A DNA stretch of 64,000 bases from CAWAHD01 sp963781785. GTDB lineage: Bacteria > Planctomycetota > Planctomycetia > Isosphaerales > Isosphaeraceae. The translations under genes were made by a program, and so were the position numbers. The notes beneath the pieces are model-generated. The model had not been told where the DNA came from. It saw nothing but the letters and a program-made list of their open reading frames with translations, and made no database searches. This document shows, one piece after another, positions 56,695 to 64,000 of the stretch (position 1 is its first letter; each line of letters starts with the position of its first letter). The stretch spans positions 3,720,001 to 3,784,000 of the forward strand of contig CAWAHD010000002.1 in NCBI GenBank assembly GCA_963781785.1, in the 5' to 3' direction.

Positions 56695-58655
56695 ATGGCT
56701 TCGCAGCACGCGGAAGAATCAGTCATTGAAGACTCGTCGTCGACGTCGACACCGCCAGTTCATCACGCCGCTCACCGGGCCGGTCTGGCTTCGCTTATTG
56801 TCGGGGCGCTCGGTGTGGTTTTTGGCGACATCGGCACGAGCCCTTTGTACACCTTGAAGGAGTGTCTGCATGCCGCGGGGGGTGAGAGAGTTGCGATTGC
56901 CGACCTGTTCGGGATCCTGTCGCTCATGTTCTGGGCACTCATCATGGTCGTCACGGTGAAGTATCTGACGTTCGTGATGCGAGCCGACCACAACGGCGAG
57001 GGGGGGATCTTTGCCCTGCTGGCGATCGTCCCAGAGCGGTTCCGAACGCGTGCATCCAAGAGCAGCAGGGTTACAGCTATGGCACTACTGGCCGTGATCG
57101 GCGCTTCTTTGTTGTACGGCGACGGTGTGATCACGCCGGCGATTTCGGTGCTCGCCGCGGTTGAGGGTCTGGAGCGAGTCAGTCCGCGGCTGTCGCTCTT
57201 GGTGCTGCCGCTGACCGTTGGCATCCTGGTCGCGTTGTTTGCGATTCAGCGGCGAGGAACCGGCGACGTTGGCAGGTTATTTGGTCCGGTCATGTCGGTC
57301 TGGTTCTTGACGATGGCGGGGCTGGGCATTTATCACATCATCCAGCAGCCGGCGATCCTGGGCGCGCTCTCACCGCATCACGGAGCTGCCTTTTTCTTGC
57401 GTAATGGCTACCGCAGCCTGCTCATTCTGGGCTCCGTTGTCCTGGCAGTGACGGGGGGCGAGGCGCTTTATGCCGACATGGGCCATTTCGGGATCCGCCC
57501 CATTCGTGTGGCATGGACGGCTTTCGTCTTCCCTGCGCTCGTCTTGTGCTACCTGGGGCAAGGCGCGATGGTGTTGCGCGACCCTAGCCCCAGTGTGATC
57601 GAAAGTCCATTCTACGCGCTGGTGCCGTCGGGCCTGTTCACCATCCTGCTGGTCTTGCTTTCGATGCCGCCACGGTGATTGCATCACAGGCTTTGATCTC
57701 CGGAGCGTTCTCACTCACTCGGCAGGCCATGCTTCTCGGCTATCTTCCTCGCGTGACCATCAAACACACCGCTTACCACACCGAGGGACAGATCTATATT
57801 CCGGAAGTGAATAACCTGCTTGCGATCGGCTGCATCCTGCTGGTGTTGACGTTTCGTGAGTCGGTGAAACTGGCCGCGGCGTACGGCATCGCTGTCACCG
57901 GGACCATGGCGATCACTTCCATTCTCTACTACATCGTGGCGCGGCATACCTGGGGCTGGAGCCGGTGGCGGGCGGGATCCCTTCTGGCACTTTTCCTCGC
58001 TTTCGATATTCCGTTTCTGGTCGCCAATCTCTTCAAGTTCCTCGAGGGCGGCTATGTGCCAATGTTGATCGGAGCCACCCTGATCGCCGGAATGCTGATC
58101 TGGAGCCGGGGCCGGACTGCACTCCTGGAGCAGTATTCCACGAGGTATCCAACGCTCGAAGCGGCCCGGCCACTTATTCGCCGCTGGCTGAGCTCACGAG
58201 TTCCCGGCACGGCCGTGTTTCTGGCCCCCAGCGCCGACCACGTCCCGCCGATTCTCGTGCACCACGTCGAGCGGAGCCGGTCGCTGCACGAAACGGTCGT
58301 CCTGCTAACGGTAGTGAAGGAATCGACTCCGGTGGTTCCGGCCTCGGCTCGTTACCGGTTGACCGCGATGGAAGAGGGCTTCTACAAGCTGATCATCTCG
58401 TTTGGCTATATGGAAGAGCCCCATCTCCTGCCGATACTGCGCGAAGTTTCGCAGTGCGAAGGGCTGGGCTTCGACTTCGAGAACGCCACCTACTACATCG
58501 GGCACGAGACGATCGTGGCGAGCAACGAGGGAGTTATCAGCCGTGTTCCCGAGGCGATTTTTTCCTACCTGAACCGCAACGCCGTGCATGAAGAGCGACA
58601 TTACGGGATGCCACCGGACCAGATCGTCGAGATTGGCACGCAGATTGATCTCTAA
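56695..58655 (+). CDS. kup: Kup-type potassium uptake transporter (one frameshift)
   Basis: ATG 56695 has AGGGGA upstream. LIVGALGVVFGDIGTSPLYT, VKYLTFVMRADHNGEGGIFA and LLYGDGVITPAISVLAAVEG are hallmark Kup/HAK segments; many further membrane helices follow (GGEALYADMGHFGIRPIRVA; VLCYLGQGAMVLRDPSP). Near 57665 (CGATGCCGCC) one base is missing; the next frame continues ATVIASQALISGAFSLTRQA and EGQIYIPEVNNLLAIGCILL to TAA 58655, with the C-terminal cytoplasmic domain. Joined length about 652 residues, as expected. It imports K+ with protons. Confidence 0.93.
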
Positions 58656-58660
58656 TGATC

Positions 58661-58717
58661 GAGGCTTTCGAGCCTGACCTGCTTCTTGCTGACGTCAGGC
58701 TGGAAAAGCTGACCTAC
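58661..58717. repeat. Inverted pair of GTCAGGCT-type palindromic repeats
   Basis: GAGGCTTTCGAGCCTGAC (58661-58678) and, in opposite orientation, GTCAGGCTGGAAAAGCTGAC with CTAC (58694-58717) match the tandem units at 7208-7265. The pair fills the gap between the convergent kup and ARPP-1-like genes, a placement typical of REP/BIME elements, and may limit readthrough. Confidence 0.65.
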
Positions 58718-58719
58718 GC

Positions 58720-59628
58720 TTAGCTGGCCACCACGACGCTGCCGTGGAGCACCGCGTCGCCGAACATCAGGGCTGAGGCATGCGTCTGCGTATCCACGCT
58801 CGAACGAAATTCTTTACCCTCACCGACTGCCGGTGCTGGCTGCCAGGCGTTGTTCTGCAGCCGAGCGAGCAAGTTTTCGACGTCCGACCGCTGGGCTTCG
58901 GCGTTTGATGTGCCGGGCTCGAGAGCGTCCATCACCACTCCTGTCATCAGGCGGTCCCAGACTTTCCGGCAGGTTGACGTCTTGTCGAAAAGATCCAGGG
59001 CGACCACCTGCTTGCCCAGGGCAACAGCAACTCCGGTGGCTCCGTCAACGTACTTGAGCTGCTCGCGAAATTCGTCGAGATGCTGGCGATACGAGTCAAA
59101 AGTGTCGGACATGGCACCTGTGCCGGAAGACGATCCCAGGCTGGTCATCTGCCGCGTGACCTCCTGCCAGACGGCCATCTGATCGGAAGTGTGCCCGCGA
59201 CCGCTTTGCAGGGATTCCGATACGGACTGCTTCAAATGGTGCCGGAGCTTCGAGGACGAATGAGAACTGCCCGCGGCAAATTGCCGGGAGCGATAGCGCC
59301 ACCGCCCTTGCTCGACGCAACTGACGGGGATCTTGGTTGTACTATGCGCAGCGATCAGGACCGACGTGTTGAGCACGCGATTCTGTTTAGCCCCTCGCAG
59401 TTCCTCTCCTTCGAGGAAGAGGACCTTCGACCCACTGTCATTGGTGACAAGCAGGTTCGGTACGGAGCCTCCTTCGCTGACCTCCTCGACGCGGAGCGCG
59501 CCCGCCGCGATTGCCTCATCGGAAAGGAGATACTCGACATTGCCGCCGGACGGTGAAAACAATGGGAACACGGCAAGAGTCTTGTAGCGGATCGGGTCGC
59601 CAACCTGGATTTCAGGGAGAGTCGGCAT
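58720..59628 (-). CDS. ARPP-1-like domain protein
   Basis: From ATG 59628 (GGAGCC upstream) 302 residues. Key segments: FPLFSPSGGNVEYLLSDEAI, ALRVEEVSEGGSVPNLLVTN, KVLFLEGEELRGAKQNRVLN, TSVLIAAHSTTKIPVSCVEQ and GRWRYRSRQFAAGSSHSSSK. This matches what I remember of the ARPP-1 domain (associated with ADP-ribosylglycohydrolase and phosphatase-linked genes). The biochemical role is not established and no associated ARG gene lies nearby. No signal peptide, so cytoplasmic. Confidence 0.7.
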   Translation of the reverse strand: MPTLPEIQVGDPIRYKTLAVFPLFSPSGGNVEYLLSDEAIAAGALRVEEVSEGGSVPNLLVTNDSGSKVLFLEGEELRGAKQNRVLNTSVLIAAHSTTKIPVSCVEQGRWRYRSRQFAAGSSHSSSKLRHHLKQSVSESLQSGRGHTSDQMAVWQEVTRQMTSLGSSSGTGAMSDTFDSYRQHLDEFREQLKYVDGATGVAVALGKQVVALDLFDKTSTCRKVWDRLMTGVVMDALEPGTSNAEAQRSDVENLLARLQNNAWQPAPAVGEGKEFRSSVDTQTHASALMFGDAVLHGSVVVAS

Positions 59629-59684
59629 GGGTGGCTCCGTGATTAACAGACCATTTTTCATAGTATAACAAGGAGAGCTCGCTG

Positions 59685-61717
59685 ATGGCATTCCGCTTCA
59701 TGCCGTTCCTCGTATTGCCGATCCTTGCCTCTCAGGCTCGTGCTGACGGACCGGCCGACAACATCCCGGCCAAGGTGCGTCCGATTCCACCCAAGGGGAT
59801 TGTGCTCAAGGAAGCCGATCGCTCAGAGCTTCAGGCCGGCCTCGACCTTCTGGCGAAGGAGGTCCAGGCCGCGCAAGTCTCTTGAGCGCAAGCAAGACCT
59901 GCTAACCTTGCTGCCGGACGTGGAGATTTACGAGCGCGCCGTTCGAACGGCTCTGGTCCACGACGAATTCTTCAACATCAGGGAAGTGCCGGTGGCGAAG
60001 AAATTGCTTGCGCAAGGCCTGCAAGCGCGCCAGGCAGTTGCGCGACGGAAAGGCACCGTGGAACACCGCCACCGGCCTCTTGGTGCGCGGCTATGTCTCC
60101 AGGATCGATGGCTCGGTTCAGCCGTATGGCCTGGTCGTGCCGGCATCGTACCCCGCGCATACACCGCATCAATTCCGGCTCGATGTGTGGTGCCATGGCC
60201 GGGGCGAAACGCTCAGTGAGGTGAATTTCATTAACGGCCGGCAGTCGTCGCAAGGGGAATTCGCACCGCCTGATGCCTTTGTCCTCCATCCCTATGGCCG
60301 ATACTGCAACGCCAACAAGTTTGCAGGCGAGATCGACCTGTTCGAGGCGATCGACGACATCAAGAAACACTATTCGATCGACGAGAGCCGGCTGGTGATG
60401 CGCGGTTTCTCGATGGGAGGCGCGGCCTGCTGGCAATTTGCCGTGCACTACCCCAGCACTTGGGCCGCGGCAGCACCGGGAGCCGGGTTCTCCGAAACGG
60501 CTGACTTCCTCAAGGTTTTCCAGAACGAGCCGGTTCAGCCGTCTTGGTATGAAAAGAAGCTGTGGCATCTCTACGACTCGACCGACTACGCCCTCAACCT
60601 GTTCAACTGCCCAACCGTTGCCTACAGCGGTGAACGAGACCGACAAAAACAAGCCGCTGATATGATGGCCAGGGCGCTCAAGAACGAAGGCATCGAGCTC
60701 TTGCACATTATCGGCGCCAGGGCTGGGCACCAGTACACACCCGAGGCCAAGGTCGAGATCAATCGGCGTATCGACAGGATCGCCAGCGTTGGCCGCGATC
60801 CGGTGCCCGCTGAAATTCATTTCACCACGTGGACGCTGCGCTATAACCGCTCTGCGTGGATCCAGATCGACGGCCTGGAGCAACATTGGGAGCAGGCCCG
60901 AGTGGACGCCAGCCTGCATCCGGACGCGAGGAATGCCGTGGAAATCAAGACGAAAAATATATCAGCCCTGACGCTGGCGATCGCCTCCGGCGGCTGTCCA
61001 CTCAATACTCGATTGAAACCGCAAGTCCATATCGACGGGATCGACATCGAGGCACCCAAGCCGCTTTCAGACCGTTCATGGACCGCTCATTTCCAGAAAA
61101 TGGGCGGCACGTGGACCGTTGTTCCGTCGCCCGAAGACGTTAAGCTCCGCAAGCGTCATGGCCTGCAAGGGCCGATCGACGACGCTTTCATGGACAGCTT
61201 TCTGATAGTTCGGCCAACCGGCTCGGTGCTGAATGAGAAGACCGGCAAATGGACAGGCACCGAAATGAACCATGCCATTAACCACTGGCGCTGCCAGTTT
61301 CGCGGCGAGGCACGTGTCAAGGACGACAAGGACGTCAGCGAATCTGACATCACCGCCCATCATCTTATCGTGTGGGGCGACCCGAGCAGTAACGTCATCC
61401 TGGCCAGGATTGTCGAGAAGCTGCCGATTCAGTGGACCAAAGAGCACGTGCAGCTTGGAGACAGAAGTTACGACGCCGGCCATCACGTGCCGGTCTTGAT
61501 CTATCCCAATCCACTCAATCCCAAGCGGTATGTCGTGCTTAACAGTGGATTCACGTTTCGGGAGTATGACTATCTGAACAACGCCCGGCAGGTCCCAAAG
61601 CTGCCAGACTTCGCCGTGGTTGATGTCGATGTGCCGGCCTCGGCCCGGGCGCCGGGCGGCATTGTGACGGCGGGGTTCTTCACCGAAGACTGGAAAATGC
61701 CCGCGGCTGTGAAATAG
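59685..61717 (+). CDS. Exported alpha/beta-hydrolase (prolyl-oligopeptidase-like), two frameshifts
   Basis: ATG 59685 starts a signal peptide (FRFMPFLVLPILASQARADG). The frame breaks near 59870-59880 (AAQVS then stop, next frame ERKQDLLTLLPDVEIYERAV) and again near 60024-60030 (next frame RARQLRDGKAPWNTATGLLV). The remaining 1.7 kb is open: YGLVVPASYPAHTPHQFRLD, VWCHGRGETLSEVNF, SIDESRLVMRGFSMGGAACW, whose GFSMGG is the nucleophile elbow, and GARAGHQYTPEAKVEINRRI with the likely catalytic His. The C-terminal half is a beta-rich domain. It resembles planctomycete secreted peptidases/esterases; substrate unknown. Confidence 0.8.
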
Positions 61718-61747
61718 ACCCAACAGAGCAGGGTGAGTCGTCAGGAT

Positions 61748-64000
61748 TCATTGCTGGGCGGTGTCGGTGGGGTCGTTGTCGCACTCGTGCTCGTGTGATT
61801 CAGGGTTAGACTTGGGACAGGGCTGGCTCAAGAGGTCCTTGGCCTCCTTGTAGAACTGGTTAAGCTCGTGATCACCCGGGTTGTGCTTGAGATACTCCGC
61901 ACCTTGCTTAAACAGTTTTTGCGCTTCATCCGGATTTCCCCGGTGCCATCGAGTCATCGCCAGGAAAAAGAAGTCGATGGCACCGCCGCCGCTATTGAGG
62001 CTCATCGATTTCCGGAGGGACTCGTCAGCGGTTTTCCAATCCTTGGCACGAACGGCAGCGACGCCCAGCGTATTCCAGTACATCCAGTTCTTGGGGGCAA
62101 GCGCGACGGCCTGCTGGGCCGAAGTGACGGCCCGTTTGATCTGAAACGGAGCCTTTCCCGGAACGCTGGCCATCGTCCATGCCAGGCTGTTGTGGGCTTC
62201 GGCATGATCGGGACCGAGAATCGTCGCCATCCGGAAATTCAGCGCCGCCGTGAGACGGTCGTCTTGTTTGAGAGACCAAATCCCATCATCCATGAACTGG
62301 CCCACCCAGTATTGCCGTCGTGCTGGACTCGAGAATCGTTCGGCCAGCACGGCGACGTCGTCGTCCAACTGCTGGCGAAGGCCATCGGCTTCCTTCACCT
62401 GGCCCCTGGCTTCGAGTAACTCGGCCAGGGTGTGAACGGCGTCTCCCAGGGAATACATGTCGCTCAAGTCGCTGGTCATGGTCTCCGGGCCAGGTGCGCT
62501 GCCGGTGCTGGCACTGGTCTTGGTGCCCGCATCGCGGACGAGGCTGCGCCATAGCTTAACCGCTTTCTGGTAATGCGGCTCGGCTTCCCGGGGACGGCCA
62601 CCGTAGTAGAGGTACCAGCCCCAGCCCCATAATCCCAGGGCATCGGCAAAGCCGCGGCGGACCTTGGGGTCATCGGGGAACTGTTCATACAGTTCCGCGA
62701 ACAGCATATGTGACCGGCGATAATCCGCTTCGGCCTGAGCGATCAGGCTAAAATCGGGGGTGCCTTTGCTCCCTTTGGCTCTGCTCCAGACAGCGCGCGT
62801 GAAACCCAATCGGTTGTAGGCCCGGGCGATGATCACGCGCGACTCGACGTCGGCGGGGGGAAGATTGCTGGCATGGTTGTAGACATTCAGTGTCCGCTGA
62901 TAGGCCTGAAGTGATTTAGACCCAACGGGCTCATCGGGCTGGTCGGTCAGGTACTTGGTTGCCTGGCCCAGGGATGCCATGGATAACCCATCGAGGAGAG
63001 GAAATGTCTCGATGATATAAGCATGATGGCGGCCGTTGGCATCCTGGGTTTTTCGGGACTGGACCCAGATCGCTGCCGTGCCGACGATCAAGGCCAGCAC
63101 GATGATCGCGGTGGTGGTGGCGACCAGCTCTCGGTGGCGGAAAGCCCACCGCAGGCTGAGCTCGACAGGGTTGGGACGGCGAGCCAGAATCGGCCGGTCT
63201 TCAAGGAACCTCTTGATATCGGCGGCGAGATCGGCCGCGGTCGTGTAGCGAACCGCCGGATCCTTGGCCATTGCCTTCAAAACGATCGTTTCCAGGTCGC
63301 GGGGAATGGCGGGGTTGAGCCGGCGTGGCCGGACCGGTTCGTCCAGCGCAATCTGACGGAGCAGCTCCTGGTGATCGCGGCCGTCAAACGCGGGTTTCAG
63401 GGTCAAGAGCTCGTAGAGGGTCGCACCCAGCGAATAGACGTCGGAACGCTGGTCGACCACTCCCCGTCGGGCCAAGGCTTGCTCGGGGCTCATGTAGCGC
63501 AGGGTTCCCACGATGTCCCCGGTGTGCGTGAGACTGAGATCGCTGGGAAAGAGAGCCAGCCCGAAGTCAGTGATCCAGAGAGCCCCGTGGGGATCGATCA
63601 TGAGGTTAGCCGGTTTGATGTCCCGATGGAGGATGCCCAGGCTATGGGCGTGTTCCAGCGCCTCGGCGGCTTCGACACCCAGGCGCGCGATGTTCCGGCA
63701 GAACGCCCCGTCATGATGAATAGGCCCAACCGTCGTGGCTGATAGGGACAGACTGCCCAAGCGAGTTGTCGGGCCTGGAACCGAGGTTGTTTCTGAGCTA
63801 GACAGCAGAAGCCGGATCGGAGGGGCGGTAGCGAGATCGGGGGGCGCGGGGGCCTGCACCAGGACTTGATTGCCGACTTTGGTTGCCGAGGAATTGTCGT
63901 CGTCGGTTGATTGCAAGTTGGGCGGAGCGGATTGTGCCTCCCCAGCTCCGCCCGGTAGGTTGGTGCCATGACGAAGCTCTTGGAGGACGGCTGCGAGGCT
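61748..64000 (-). CDS. Ser/Thr protein kinase with TPR region (5' part beyond window)
   Basis: The frame is open to the window edge; the first visible residues are SLAAVLQELRHGTNLPGG, the hinge segment that follows the N-lobe in this family, so the ATP-binding part lies outside. Visible: HSLGILHRDIKPANLMID, ITDFGLALFPSDLSLTHTGD, GTLRYMSPEQALARRGVVDQ, a membrane helix (ELVATTTAIIVLALIVGTAA) and a TPR-rich tail (LNFRMATILGPDHAEAHNSL; KNWMYWNTLGVAAVRAKDWK). Ends in an acidic tail. A polar linker sits between hinge and catalytic loop. The intact reading frame over more than 2 kb contrasts with most other kinases here. Confidence 0.9.
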   Translation of the reverse strand, partial: SLAAVLQELRHGTNLPGGAGEAQSAPPNLQSTDDDNSSATKVGNQVLVQAPAPPDLATAPPIRLLLSSSETTSVPGPTTRLGSLSLSATTVGPIHHDGAFCRNIARLGVEAAEALEHAHSLGILHRDIKPANLMIDPHGALWITDFGLALFPSDLSLTHTGDIVGTLRYMSPEQALARRGVVDQRSDVYSLGATLYELLTLKPAFDGRDHQELLRQIALDEPVRPRRLNPAIPRDLETIVLKAMAKDPAVRYTTAADLAADIKRFLEDRPILARRPNPVELSLRWAFRHRELVATTTAIIVLALIVGTAAIWVQSRKTQDANGRHHAYIIETFPLLDGLSMASLGQATKYLTDQPDEPVGSKSLQAYQRTLNVYNHASNLPPADVESRVIIARAYNRLGFTRAVWSRAKGSKGTPDFSLIAQAEADYRRSHMLFAELYEQFPDDPKVRRGFADALGLWGWGWYLYYGGRPREAEPHYQKAVKLWRSLVRDAGTKTSASTGSAPGPETMTSDLSDMYSLGDAVHTLAELLEARGQVKEADGLRQQLDDDVAVLAERFSSPARRQYWVGQFMDDGIWSLKQDDRLTAALNFRMATILGPDHAEAHNSLAWTMASVPGKAPFQIKRAVTSAQQAVALAPKNWMYWNTLGVAAVRAKDWKTADESLRKSMSLNSGGGAIDFFFLAMTRWHRGNPDEAQKLFKQGAEYLKHNPGDHELNQFYKEAKDLLSQPCPKSNPESHEHECDNDPTDTAQQ

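Overview
This is a GC-rich chromosomal segment that reads as a planctomycete, most likely of the Isosphaeraceae/Gemmata type (inference). Supporting features are six Hanks-type Ser/Thr kinases with TPR, WD40, STAND or formylglycine-enzyme-like extensions, four ECF sigma factors (three directly upstream of a kinase), a DUF1559 pseudopilin-like protein, DUF1501/DUF1800 proteins, two exported proteins with the N-terminal LExRxxLS motif, and a PEP-CTERM protein. The housekeeping genes nusB and ftsY place it on the main chromosome.

Layout. 1-2.6 kb: end of an SGNH hydrolase, a block of regularly spaced 19-bp repeats, a small conserved protein and an MNT/HEPN toxin-antitoxin pair. 2.6-6.8 kb: ECF sigma and TPR kinase. 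6.9-10.5 kb: exported proteins (PEP-CTERM protein; Vgb-like beta-propeller with Ig-like repeats). 11-12.1 kb: an antitoxin with a lost toxin, and an intact-looking DUF433/DUF5615 pair. 12.7-16.8 kb: kinase, two lipoproteins and an SGNH membrane protein. 17-23.4 kb: nusB, ftsY and a DUF6599/DUF362/polyferredoxin redox cluster. 23.4-26.8 kb: DUF5131 protein and a sigma-WD40 fusion. 26.8-30.9 kb: a candidate RiPP locus. 31.1-36.6 kb: ECF sigma and a kinase-STAND-SUMF1 giant. 36.9-42.7 kb: STAS protein and a DUF1501/DUF1800/carboxypeptidase-regulatory operon. 42.7-46.6 kb: ECF sigma and WD40 kinase. 47-49.7 kb: two double-FKBP proteins and a NylC-like peptidase. 50.4-54.1 kb: kinase with a Lys-to-Asn catalytic-loop change. 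54.3-58.7 kb: pseudopilin, lipoprotein, redoxin and Kup. 58.7-64 kb: ARPP-1-like protein, alpha/beta hydrolase and a kinase that leaves the window.

The best candidate for a new system is 26863-30855, minus strand. It holds a 139-residue peptide whose seven cysteines all lie in its last 32 residues, then an APH-fold kinase, then one protein joining a HopA1-like lyase domain to a complete LanC cyclase. This is the enzyme logic of class V-type lanthipeptides (phosphorylate, eliminate, cyclise), with lyase and cyclase fused and with no transporter, protease or regulator beside it.

A caution applies to the whole window. At least a dozen genes carry single-base frameshifts, and one carries an in-frame TAG. 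They include ftsY, which is normally essential, and kup. Most are therefore better explained by sequence or assembly errors than by gene decay. Broken genes are given here as single reconstructed genes, with the break point stated.
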